From NCBI GenBank assembly GCA_003339415.1, contig PDHQ01000090.1:61332-125331 (forward strand): DNA of 64,000 bases. The letters run 5' to 3'. The DNA is from Ophiocordyceps camponoti-saundersi (nom. inval.). Its lineage: Eukaryota; Ascomycota; Sordariomycetes; Hypocreales; Ophiocordycipitaceae. Shown one piece after another: positions 48,700-60,500 of the stretch. A model generated the notes under the pieces. The model made no database searches. It saw nothing but the letters and a program-made list of their open reading frames with translations, and was not told the DNA's origin. The position numbers and the translations under genes were made by a program. How positions within the stretch are numbered: the first letter of the stretch is position 1; each line of letters begins with the position of its first letter.

Positions 48700-50107
48700 T
48701 ATAATAATAAAAGTAGTTAATATTTATATTAAAATACTTCTATATTTAAAAATATATATTGCGAAAAGTAAAAGATTAGTTAATATAATTAAGATAATAT
48801 TATTTTACTTAGCTTAAAAGAATATATAGAAAAATCGTATAAAAATAAAATAGGTAAATTTTTAGTATAAAGTAAGTATTTATAAAAATACGGACTTTAT
48901 TATCTAAGAGGTTATAAGGTTCGCTTAAATATATAATATTCTTATTCTAAACTTTAGTAAATTAAGTAATTATTTCTAAATTAATATATATATTAGGAAA
49001 TTTAATTAAGGGTAGTATAGAGAAAGTAGAAATATCCGGTATAAGTTCGTCCTAAAATCGAGGTATTTTCGATAAAAGTCCTTGTTAATATCGATAAAGT
49101 TTTATATCGGTATCTAAATAAGGACCTTAGCTATTAATATTAAGTTTAGCTATACTTACTAATAGTTTTTTAATAAGTATATCTAATAAGGACTATATTC
49201 TTCGAGTAGTAGCTTAAAGGTCCTAGAATTAGTATATTATCGGTTACTAAGTAAGTTAAATTAATAGGTTTTAAGATAATATATTTAATTATAATATTTA
49301 AAAGTTAGGGATAATTTAGATTTAAGCGTTCTTAATATCTAAGCTAGGCTTTAGTTAGGGTATTATCTATTATTATAAGGTAAGTATAGTAGTAGTTTAG
49401 GTTTCTATCTTAGTTTCTAATATTAATCTAATAAGGATTATAAGTCCTAATTTAAAAGAGGTTTTATTATATACCTAAGCCGGCTATATAGGAGGTTCGT
49501 TTATATTTAGAAGTTTTTTAAATTCCTTCGGGGCAAGTTTCTTAGATTTACTAATATAAATTCCTTATCTTATAAGAAAGCTTTAGGTAAGGTCTTTTAT
49601 AAATACTCGTCCTATTTCCTATATTTTTAATTTCTAGCTATTAAAATATTATTAGAAGAGGTTAAATAAAGCGAGATTAAAAAGTTACTTATCGCTTTTA
49701 ATAAATAAGATAAATCTTACTATCGCTAGTTTAATTATCTTTATATTCTCGCAGTCTCTTAGTATATTATTATCTTAGTAATCTAAGTTAAACTAATTCT
49801 AATATTATTTCGGGATTTTAGTATATCTAAATACTTCCTAAGTTAGCTAGTTATAATATTTAAGAAGTTCTATTCTATTTTCGGGAGGGGTGCTTATAGT
49901 TATAAGTAAGTTTTCGAACCGGCTTTAGATAGATATTGTAAAATATTTAAGTTAGCTTCTTTAAGAGTTCTAGAGGGGGTCCTACGTAGCCCTTTATTAA
50001 TTTTTTAATCGATTATAGCTTACCTCTATATAGTTACTTTCGTAAGAGTCTACTATTAAGGTTAATTATTCCGTCCTTATTAATCTATAATTAACTAAAT
50101 TTTAATT
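48700..50107 (-). pseudogene. D1 gag N-terminal region, RIP-broken
   Basis: On the minus strand, starting soon after the putative primer binding site, one frame reads GPPLELLKKLT then KPVRKLTYNYKHPSRK and TKRLREYKDN with only RIP-type stops. Its position between the primer site and the zinc knuckle identifies it as Gag. An alternative plus-strand frame of similar length exists but is in the wrong direction for the pol motifs of the same element. Confidence 0.6.
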
Positions 50108-50116
50108 ACTAATTAG

Positions 50117-50520
50117 TATTAGTTAGCTTTCGTAATACGTATATAAGAGTTAATAGCGATTACTAATACTAAAAGTATAATTTTTCTAGTTTATAATATT
50201 TATCTATATCTTTTCTAAAATAAAGGGAATTTTACTTTTACTTATATATAAAATATCCTTACGTATACTCTCTTTTTCTATACTTAATATTAGATTAAGT
50301 ATAATCTAATCTTTTCCCGAAATTAATCCGATATCGACTAGGAGTCTATTAAAGCTCCTATCTAAAATACTATAATAAAAATATAATCGAAACTTACTTT
50401 ACTTCTTATTACCTAAGTCCCTTTAATATATTCTACGTAATATACCCCTTTTCCCCCTATCCTAAGTATATATAGATTTTATTCTATACCCGTATAGATT
50501 TTAGTTATTCTTATATAAGT

Positions 50521-50526
<6 letters not shown>
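50117..50526 (-). repeat. D1 right LTR (5' LTR in sense direction)
   Basis: 410 bp partner of 31459-31868, followed by the TSD ATAAT and the trinucleotide run of B3. Confidence 0.94.

Positions 50527-50556
<30 letters not shown>
50523..50556 (+). repeat. AAT trinucleotide run, D1 target in B3
   Basis: About eleven AAT units. Equivalent runs in B1, B2 and B5 stand just before the antisense ORF. D1 integrated into this run. Confidence 0.9.
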
Positions 50557-50560
<4 letters not shown>

Positions 50561-51535
50561 TAAAAATAAAAAGAAGAGGAAAAAAATAAAAAGCTTAAGT
50601 GTAAGGTAATTTATAAATAAAGTACTAAGTTACTAATTTACCTTACTAAATAAAATATATACTTACCCCTCCTATAGTAATATATTAATATATACTAACC
50701 CCTTTTATAAATATAAAAGGTATATATTTTCTAAATATAAATACCCCCCCCCTTTAAAAATTTTTTTTTTCCTTCCCTTTTTATAACTACCTTAGTCTTT
50801 CTTATCTATTTTTCGCGGATAATTTAGCGAAGATTTATTAAGTATTACGTTCTTTATTTAATATACTATATTATATTTATTCTTTATTTCTCTAATCTTC
50901 GAACTAGAAAGAGAAAAGCTACTAAGGGAGTATAATACCCTTATTATACCCTTAGGGCCACGATATAAAGAAAAATAACGTATATTATAAAGGCGTTAAA
51001 CCGCCTTAAGGGTATAGTAATAATAATCGAATAGCGAGGATAAGGCTAAAGATAATAAAACTAAATTAATAAATACTATAATATAGAAATAAGAAATATT
51101 ATAGGGATTTAACTACTAGTCCTATAGCTATCTAAAAGCGACTAAAGCTATAAGATTAGCTAATAAACTTAAATATTCTATCGCGGCGTTATATTATATT
51201 TTCTTAGCGATAATATATAATATTACGATTATTACCTTATAGCCCTTATCTACCTTTAATAACGTAAAGAGATAATATAAAAGATAATTCGATATATATC
51301 GCCTTAGAAAATAATATTAGAATTAGTAAGAAAATAATTAAATATCTACCTAATATTAACCTAAACTTATTAATAAATTAGTAAGGTAAAGGGTATCTAT
51401 AAAACCCTAAATTATATAAGTCCTTAAAAGTAAAAAAATAATTCGATTTACAATAATTACTAAAAGAACTTAATTATACCTTAACTACCTATATAGTAAG
51501 ATAAATATTCCTAACTAGAAAAGAAAAATTACTAG

Positions 51536-52043
51536 TATTAGAATATATATATTACTAGCTATTTAGGAATATAATATATATTAAAATACGCGTAATACGC
51601 GTTATAGAGATTACTATTTCTATATAAATAAAATAGGAGGTTAGAAGCACGTATAAAGAAGAGTTAAACTTAAGATAATACCGATCTAAGACTAATATAA
51701 TATTAATATAATATATATTATTAATATAATAGGAATCGAGGGTAAGAGGGAGTATAGCTAGAACGTATATATAATATATTTACTTTTCTATACTTTTTAA
51801 GAAAAAGATAAGTTATAAGTAAAGTTATTATTTAATCTTTTATAACTTTATTAGCTAAAGTATATTATATAGTAAATATAATATTCCTATACGCTATATA
51901 ATCCGGATAAGTTACCCGAACCTTATTATCTAAGTTAATATAGTATACGTATTCTAGGTTTAATCTATTAGTATCTTTATTATAAGAAGTTTATAATACG
52001 ACTCTAGCTACCTATTTAGCTTAGGAAAGATACTTAACTAATA
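51536..52043 (+). repeat. B3 right LTR (3' LTR)
   Basis: 508 bp partner of 29462-29969, preceded by a purine tract ending AAAGAAAAATTACTAG and followed by the TSD AGGAG. Confidence 0.93.
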
Positions 52044-52048
52044 AGGAG

Positions 52049-52475
52049 GTTATTATATTCCCTAATAGCGAGGTTTAAAAGAAATCCCTTAATAATAATA
52101 TTATAAATCCTATCTATAATAGTTACCTTATCGCCGAAAATAAGCGTAACCTAGCCTAGGTCCTAGGTAAAGGTAGCTATATCTTTATTAAAAGTAAGTT
52201 TAATATCCCTATTATTAAGGCAGCGTATAGCTAAGTATAAGTTAAAGCGAATAGCGGTATTAATAGCTTATATAGTATTATATACTATCTTATTTATAAT
52301 ATTATCTATTATATCCGCTAAGTAAATAATAATTTCTTTCTTATAATATAAGGGAAGTTTCTTTTCTAAGTTATATAGTAAAATTAAAGCTAATATAACC
52401 TATACCTATATTTAGTATCCTCTTTCTTTCGTTATCTCTAAATATAATAATTTATAAAAAATAATAATAATAATA
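52049..52475 (+). mobile_element. E: 3' end with TAA-repeat tail
   Basis: The sequence resumes E directly after the B3 TSD. The frame reading GEVIIFPNSEV continues the ORF2-like frame for roughly 100 codons. A run of TAA units at about 52460-52474 would be the element tail. No TSD could be found around E. Confidence 0.5.
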
Positions 52476-53040
52476 TTTTTAATTTCCTTACGCGTAATAT
52501 AATTAATCTAAGTTTAGATTTAGTTTAATTTAAGTTTCCTATAAGCTATTATTATAGCTTAAGCTACGTAAAACGCGTTAGCTAATATAATACCTTATAG
52601 TTAATAATATAGTTTTTTCTTATTTCTATTAACTAGGACTTATAATAATTTTTAATTATATCTAGTATATTTTCTATTAGAGTTAGTATTTTTAAACTAG
52701 TATATAGATAAATCTAACTTATATTTAGAGCGTATTATAACCTTAGTTTTTTTACGAAAATTTTTTCCTCCTCTGCTATAGTCGTAACCACCCCTAGCTA
52801 GAACTTAGCTAAGTATAGCCCTACTCTAAATTAAATAGCAAATCCGACGCCGCTAATATTTTACTTTTTTCTTTTAGATCGCGCCTTATACTAGGCGCGT
52901 ATACTAGTTTAACTTTTTTTTAATAAGTATAAATAGTAATTATAAAAAAATCTAAATTTTTACTTAAAAGAATACTAAGCTAATTTATAGCTAGGAGCTT
53001 AAGGAAGATTTCTTAGTATAATCTTAAAAGTATTTACCTA
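52476..53040. other. AT-rich block without recognised gene
   Basis: It contains a GC-richer patch near 52770-52870 with a few retained CA/TG and a short inverted repeat, GCGCCTTATA...TAGGCGCG, near 52880-52900. No coding frame or family match was seen. Confidence 0.35.
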
Positions 53041-53081
53041 AGGGGATTTTACGGTAATTTCCGTATATATTAGTAAAATAG

Positions 53082-53373
53082 AGATTTTCTAATATATAGT
53101 GATTTCTTAGTATATAGGGATTTCTTAGTAAAATCCGGAGATTTCCTAATATATAGTAGTTTCCTAGTATATAAAGATTTCCTAGTAAAATCCGGAGATT
53201 TCTAAAAGTATATTTTAATATTAAATCTAATAAGAAATCTTAGTAAAATCCTAAAAATTATTATAGAGAAATTTTAAGAGGAAATCTTAGTAATTTCCTA
53301 AGCGTAAAGGTAATAAAATTTTTAGGGGAAATCTAAGTAAAATCCTAAGGGGGAAATCTTAGTAAAATATTAT
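53082..53373. repeat. 57-bp tandem repeat and spaced GAAATCTTAGTAAAATCC motifs
   Basis: Two full 57-bp units (53082-53138, 53139-53195) and a short third start repeat a GATTTCYTAGTATATAG submotif and end in AGTAAAATCCGG. Downstream an 18-bp motif close to GAAATCTTAGTAAAATCC recurs at 53234, 53281, 53328 and 53353, with 47, 47 and 25 bp between starts. It is not found elsewhere in the window. Confidence 0.8.
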
Positions 53374-53399
53374 AAGAGGTTAAGCGATTTATAAAGGTA

Positions 53400-55638
53400 T
53401 TATTATATATTTTATATTAACTCCCTAAGCTAAAAAAAAATTCTAATAGCTTTTTTAATTTTCTATATTATTTTAAAAAATATTATTATATTTAAAAGCT
53501 TTTTTATATTAACTTTTATAATTATATTTAATTATAGATTAAGAAATATTATTAGGAATTTATATATAGAAAACTAAATTAATTTATATAAGGTAAGAAA
53601 AAAATAAAAAAATAAGATAAAAATAATAAAGGAGAATTATAATATATATTAAATATATATAAAAGAATATATATTATAGTAAAAAATATTATAATATTAA
53701 GAAAGGAAAATAGGAATAAAAAGGACGTAATATAATACGTAGACTAAAAGAATAAAATAAAGGAAATCTTACTATCCTTATTATTTAAATATATAAGTTA
53801 CGGCGATAATATAAGAGCGAATATAGATAATCTTACTATAAATAGTATAAAAGATATAGTTTATAGCTTTAAATATAATATACTTATAAAAATAAAGGCG
53901 TCTAAGATATTAGGAATAGTAATAAAATTAACTATATTATAAATAGTTTACGCTTATTCTTAAGCGTATATTATAAGCAGTTTATAGTAAATAAGCCCTA
54001 GCTTTCTTATTATAGCTAATATTCTTTCTCTATTTATAGTATATAAAGTATAAAGATAAATAATATATAACTAATATTATATTATAAAGATATTAGAAAA
54101 CGATACTAAAAGTATACTAATTTAAGAGTTTTTACCTAAGCTTAATATATATAAGTATTATTATATATTAATAGTTAAACGATTTAAAGATTTATTACGT
54201 AGTAATAGTTAAATAGATATAATAGCTATTACTTATTAATAGTTAAATAGTATAACGCGTGCTTTCCGTATAAAGCGTATTATTAATATATTTGTCTATT
54301 ATAATTTATACTAACGCTATATAAAGAGCTATAAAAAGTCTTAATTTATTATTATATCGATAAATAAATTAGCGTTAATAGGCTTAATAGTTATTATATA
54401 TTTAATATTATTAGTAAGTTTAACTAAGCTATTTTTCTAACTATATAGCTTTTTAATAATATTATTAGAAGCTATCTTTACTAAATTTAAAACGTTAAAG
54501 ATAGGTATTTTACTAAAGTTTAAAATTATTTTATTTCTAATAATATCGCTTTAAGCTAAAAAGAGTATATAATTAATAATAATAGCTAGAAATAATATAA
54601 TAATACCTTTACTAAGTAAATATATCTATTCTCTCGTATAAATATATAAGTCCTATTAGTTTTTTTTATAAAATTTTAGAATTTTACTAGAATTATTTAA
54701 TATTAACTTTTTATTAACGAATATAGCTATTTTATTAATATTAAGCGATATATTTTTAAAAGCGAGGGTATTAAGTAAAATAAGTATTAAAATAAGGAAA
54801 TTAATAATTTATTTATTACTAATATTAAATATTTTTACTATATAACTTAAGCTAAGGGAAATATTATATTTATTAAAGTATTTATTAAAATAAGTTACTT
54901 AAATTAAAGCGATATTTATATTTTAAAATACTAAAGCTTACTTATTATAATATATTATAAAAAAGGTAAGAAAATATTTAATAACTTAGATTAGATTATT
55001 ATAGTAAGTTATTAAAAAGTTATTATTAGCTTTTTTAATATTTTTAGCTTTTAGAATTTCTTAAAATTAGATTACGGTCTTAGAGACTATTATAAGGGTT
55101 TTAAGTTATTAAAAAATAGAGTAAGTTTACTTATTAGGGGTTTTAAAAATACTTTATTAAGTTAAAATAAAAGGAGTAATAGAATACCTTATTAGGGATT
55201 TACTAAAGATAGGAGCTACTCCCTTAACCTTAATCTCCTTTTCTATAACTATTAATATTATTTTTTTTATTTTTCTAAAGTAGTTAATATAAGAGATAAT
55301 AGCTAGGATTCTCTTAATCTTCTCTAACTTTTTTAATTCCTAATAAACTTACCTGCTAACTAGGCCCTTAATATAATTTTTTATAATTTCTAATAGCGTA
55401 TATATATTATAATAATTTTTTCTAAGTTATTTAGATTACGGAAAGATATTTCTTTTAATATTAGTAAGGGAATATAATAGCGGAGGGCGGCTATAGTTTC
55501 TTATTAAGGCAGCTAATATTTTAAAAGTAAAGCTAGTAATAAAAGAAAATACCGCGGTAATTTATTAAGTAAAATATTTAAGCGCTATAATTTTAGAAAC
55601 TTTAAGTAAAAAGTAGTTAAAGTTAGAGTATTTATTAT
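53400..55638. other. Unidentified AT-rich, RIP-like block
   Basis: No alignment to families A-E or G was seen and no motif could be read on either strand. A 12-bp word TAATAGTTAAAY occurs at 54169, 54203 and 54237, exactly 34 bp apart. The block is probably an old transposable element too eroded to name. D2 begins at its right edge. Confidence 0.4.
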
Positions 55639-56050
55639 TATTAGTTAGCCTTCGTAGTATATATATAGGAGTTAATAGTAATTACTAGTACTAAAAGTAT
55701 AATTCTTCTAATTTATAATATTCGTCTATATCTTCTCTAAAAACGAAGGGAATTCTACGTTTACTTATATATAAAATATCCTTATATATACTCTCTTCTT
55801 CTATACTCGATATTAGATTGAGTATAATCTAATCTCTTCCCGAAACTAATCTAATATCGACTAAGAGTCTATTAAAACTCCTATCTAAAATACTATAATA
55901 AAAATATAATCGAAATTTACCTTACTTCTTATTACCTAAGTCCCTTTAATATATTCTATATAATATACCCCTTTTCCCCCTATCTTAAGTATATATAGAT
56001 TTTATTCTATACTTATATAGATTTTTAGTTATTCTTATATAAGTTTAATA
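55639..56050 (-). repeat. D2 LTR (3' LTR in sense direction)
   Basis: 412 bp, very similar to the D1 LTRs. The adjacent polypurine side (56051 onward) matches D1 31869 onward. Left flank bases ATTAT (55634-55638) would be the TSD, but the other end is missing. Confidence 0.92.
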
Positions 56051-56664
56051 TTAGTAACTTTTTCTTTTTTAGGAAGGGGCGATTTTTTAGCTTATACTAA
56101 GTTTAGGTATTTCTCTTTTTAGATTATAAAGCTTTAAACTTAGATATTAAGGGTATTAGTATTAATTAGGCGTTCTAGCGCCTTATTTGGATTATCCTTA
56201 GTTATAGCGTTTATAAGGTTATTTAAACTATTTATCTATTTAATTTCCTTAACTTCTTAGTTTTTATAAAACTCTTTTATTAATATAATATTAATTATTA
56301 ACTTTTTTTTTATAATCCTAAGCTTTATTAAATATTTATATAGCGAATATAAGTTAATATAAATAATAATTTATTATTATTATTTATATACTAGGGGCCT
56401 TTATAATATCTAAAGCTTCTATAATATATTAAGTAGGAAAAATCCCTTAAAGTAAGGTAAAACCCCTTAACTAAAAAGGAAAAGCTTACTATACGCTTAT
56501 ATAAGGGTATAGCGGTAGCTAGCAGCGGTATAATATAATAAGCTTATTACCTAAGGGTAATCTTAGATAATATAAGAAAATAGGGTAAAGAGGGGAGGGC
56601 AGAGAAAAGAAAGTCCGTAAAGTACGGGGCGGAAAAAGTAGGGTAATATAGTATAGTAGCGTAG

Positions 56665-56723
56665 CGCGGGGCGGTACGGGGCGGTGCGGGGCGGTACGAG
56701 GCGAGGTAATACGAGGCGGGGCG
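56665..56723 (+). repeat. GC-rich 10-bp tandem repeat in the A1 5' region
   Basis: About five units of GGGGCGGTAC type, about 290 bp from the 5' terminus, matching the array in A2 at 3560-3650. Confidence 0.82.
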
Positions 56724-57599
56724 AAGAAAGGAAAATCTAAGGGGGGGTAAAGTAAAATAGCGGGGTAGCCGCTTTATTATATATTAGTAATTAAAAAAAG
56801 GGGGGCTATATCTTTTTCTTTTCTACCTTTTTTTTCTTTTCCTTTTTTTTTTCTTTTTATTATTCTTAAAAAAAGGTATATTTCTAACCCCTCCCTTAAC
56901 TTTTTCCTTTAATTTTTATAATAAAGGGAAAGTAAAAAAATTATATAGCTAAGCTAATAAAGTAATAGCGATAAATATACTTAAGATTATTTATAATAAG
57001 CTTTATAATTTCCCTTATATTATATATATAGCTTAATTAGCTAATTATAAAATCTTATATTAAAAATAATAAAGTAAATAATATTATATAGCGCTAGCTA
57101 TATATAAAGCTAATAAAATATATAAGCTTATAATTAGCTAGTTATTATAATTATACTAAAGCTTAGTATAAATATTAGGAGGTAAGTAATACTAAAAGTT
57201 AAGCTAAAATTAAAGCTTAAAATACTAACTAAGTTATAAATATATTTAAAGGAGTTACGTGCTATTATAATAAAAGTAGCGTAATATATTAGCGGAGAAA
57301 GATAGCTAAGTAGCTTATTAGTAAATATAAAATAAGGCGGAGCGAAGTAAAGCGGAGTTTTAGATATAGCTAATAATAAATAATAGAAAAGAATTTAAGT
57401 TAATTTATATAATATATAAAAATAAAATAAAATATTAAAGCTTTAACTTAATATAATAATAATAATAGTATAAGTAAGTATTTTAGCGAGGTTAGCTATT
57501 TTAGTAGCCGCCCCTAATATTACTCTTATTATAATAATTATTAATACTCTTCCTTAAAAGTTTTATATACTAATACTAGCTTACCTTAGAATATTAAGT

Positions 57600-60500
57600 A
57601 AATAGATAACTATTAGTATAAGTAAAGCGAGAGGCGGAGAGGGGGGCGGAGTAATAATAATAATAATAATAATAATAAATATAGTAATTAAATTATAAGT
57701 AAAGTAAGCGATAATAGTAAATATAAAGAAGAAAGCGGAGGCGGTAGCGGAGGGCGCGGTAGCAGAGGCGTTAGCTTAGTTAATAATAGTTATAATAATA
57801 ATAATAAAGTTTATAATAAAAGTAAGGGAGGCGGTGCTTATAGCGATAATAATAATTATTATTATTATTATTATTATTTAAAAAAACTATATTATAAGGT
57901 TTTTATAAAAATTTTAGTTAAAAATATAAGCAGAGGTATAAGATTTTTAATCTTTTATATATAATATAATATATAATATTAACTAAGTTTAAAATAACCT
58001 TAATTAGATAATAGTAAATTATATTAAAATTAACTAATTTAAATATATTTTAAAAAATATTTTTAAGCTTTAGTATATTTTTAACTTAAATTACCTAAAG
58101 GTAAAATAAGAGCTAAAGCTAAAGGAGAAATTAGAAGCGGAGGAGAATAAGGTAATAGCTTAAATATTAATTATTATTATATTAATATTAAGAAGCGAAT
58201 TAAATTAAGTAATAGTTAAAAATAATAAGGAGGGGGCGGATAAAGTTAAGGGGGCAGGCAGAGTAAAAAAGGAGGTAAATAAAGCGGAGGTAATAGGAGG
58301 TATAAAAAAAGAAGGCGGGGGAGTAATAAAGCCGAAGCTTAAGCCGGACTTTATTCGAGTACTAAAGCTTTTTTTTACGAAATCCGCGTTAGTAGCGTTA
58401 AAGCGCGTAGCGGAGAGCGATAATAATAGCTTAAAAGATAAGCTTATAAGCGTTAAAAGTATTATTAAGCGTAAAAGATAAGGCGGAGGGCGGGGTAAGA
58501 AAAAAGGTAAAAAGGCTAAGTAAGCTAAGCGGGGCTAAGCGGAGCGGGGGGCGGAGGTAAAAGCGGGGTATAAGGTAAATAAATAATAATAGTTTTATAA
58601 TAAAAATACTAAAAACTATCCCTTACGCTTAAACTTTACGCTTAAATATTTTAATATATTTAAGTATTATAAAATAATAAAAAAAGGTTAAATTAGTAAA
58701 GGCGTTATAAGTAAATAAACTATAAGGTAAAAGGGCTTATAATAGCTTTATAACTAAGGGTTTTATTAAAGTTTTTATAGTTTTAAATTAAACTTATAAA
58801 AAATATAAGTAAAAGCGTTTTTTTATAAATAGTAAGCTTATATTATAAAATAAGGTAAGCTACTATCTTATTTTTCTTATTATTATAAAAATAGTAAGGG
58901 GTTAAGATTATAAGAATATTATAAATATAAAGAAACTTATTAAGGCTAATTTTACTATTACGAAGCTAAGTTAGGGCGCTACTAAAAAATTTCGGAAAAC
59001 TTTAATAAATTTATAAGGCGTTACTAAGTTTTAATCGGGGCGGTTTATTAGTAAAGTATTTAAAGGACTAGCTATATTTTCGAAGCCTTCCTTTTTTAAA
59101 GTTTTAGCAAAGCTGCTACTTTTCGTAAAAGCGGGCTTTTAAAATTTTAGAGGACTAAAAGGAGATATCTAAAGTTTATACCTAAATAGTAAAAAAAGAT
59201 TAAAAAGATTTAAGGGGGATATAAGTAAAGCGGGGCTAACCTTTATATTATTAGCAGAGGTATATAAAGATTCTCTTTAAAGTAAAGTAAATATAAGCCG
59301 TAAGTTTTTTAATATAAAGGAGTTAGTAGCTATAAGCAGCGCGGTAAGATAAGTAAATATTAATAAAAGGGATAAAGAACTTAAACTCGATATAATAAGA
59401 AAAGGTAGCTTAGTACGCTCCGGAGATAATATAAAGGTATTTAGATTAGGTTATAGCTAGCTATTAGAGGACGGGGCTTTTAAGTTTACTACTTAGCGGG
59501 GTTAGAGTAGAGTAAACTATAGCGCTAAAAGCGATAATAAACCTAATAACTTTAGTATAAATTTCCCTTACTTAAAAAAATAAGAAGCCTTAAGTAAATA
59601 ATATAAGTCTAGTTAGGGCTAGCTATTAGTAATCGAGCTTTTTTATAAAATAGTAAAAGTAAGGTTTTTATTAAAGCTTACGGTAAATCTAAACCTTAAG
59701 TATATATACTTTTTATATAAATTAAATAATAATCTTATTAAGGATTAGTAAAGTTATATTAATAAAGCGGGCTTTTATAAAGTAAAAAAGCTTACTTTTA
59801 AGTAGCTAAATAGTTATTTTATACTCCGCTACCTAGTTTTAGTAAATACCTTAAGCTTATTTAAGCTAGTAGCGGACTTAAGTAAAAGTACGCCTAGTAC
59901 TAAGAATATTAATATTATTCGTAAATCTAATAGTAAGTATATTAATCGCCTATTTTAAGCGTTTATAAAAAAATAAAATATATAAGATAAATAGTATTAA
60001 AAAGAGTAAGAAGCTTTAAAGGACTTTAGTAAAAATAAAGAAAAGGTTTAATAGTTTACTATTAACTTTTAAGTAAGAGGTATAATTAAAAAGGTAAGAG
60101 CGGAGGAAAGCTATAATCTATCTAAGGAAGCTAAGGGAGTTAAGGATTTCTATTAGCTTAGAGTATAAGATATAATTAAAAGCGCTTATTATATTTAATA
60201 TTAGGAGAGAAGCGAAGCCTCGGAGGCTTTAAGTAATACGGACGGACTTTATTAGGAGAAATAAAGCGCTATTAGTAAACTAGTTAGGATAGTTACCTAT
60301 CTAACCTTATAATAAAACTCCTATAAACTCCGCTATATAAGATATTTTCTTTATAATTATAGTTTTAAAAATCTTACTTATAATATTAAGAAAGGAGATA
60401 AGATAATAGCTACCTAAAGTTTAATAAACTTTTAAGCTCTTACCCGCTTTCCGGAGAATTATAATATTAAAAATTTAATATTAAGTAAGGAAATATTTAT

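Larger units (their letters stand above)
31459..50526 (-). mobile_element. D1: Ty1/Copia element, nested host of B5, C1 and H
   Basis: D1 has 410-bp LTRs (31459-31868 and 50117-50526) and a perfect ATAAT TSD (31454-31458 and 50527-50531). Removing B5 and C1 leaves about 8.2 kb, and a further 1.8 kb segment (H) in gag looks foreign. Sense is minus: the putative primer binding site ACTAATTAG is at 50108-50116 and the polypurine tract at 31869-31889. On the minus strand, from right to left, it reads gag, zinc knuckle, protease, integrase, reverse transcriptase and RNase H, the Copia order. All parts carry RIP stops. Confidence 0.93.
29462..52043 (+). mobile_element. B3: complete B element split by D1
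   Basis: B3 consists of 29462-31458 and 50532-52043, together about 3.5 kb, the normal B length. It has 508-bp LTRs at both ends and a perfect AGGAG TSD (29457-29461 and 52044-52048). D1 is inserted in its trinucleotide repeat with TSD ATAAT. B3 is in the opposite orientation to B1, B2, B4 and B5, so its sense is plus and its antisense ORF is on the minus strand. This pairing explains why B sequence appears as two half elements 19 kb apart. Confidence 0.93.

Noticed and set aside
31869..50116. Plus-strand coding for D1
   Set aside because: Long plus-strand frames with RIP-type stops exist, but protease, integrase, reverse transcriptase and RNase H motifs in correct order were found on the minus strand, and the primer site and polypurine tract agree.
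53082..53373. CRISPR-like array
   Set aside because: Repeats are degenerate, spacers are not unique or of equal size, and the sequence is fungal-type with no cas genes.
214..60060. A2 and A1 as arms of one giant inverted repeat or palindromic structure
   Set aside because: They are two independent insertions of family A in opposite orientation; A1 has its own TSD and the intervening sequence is made of unrelated nested elements.
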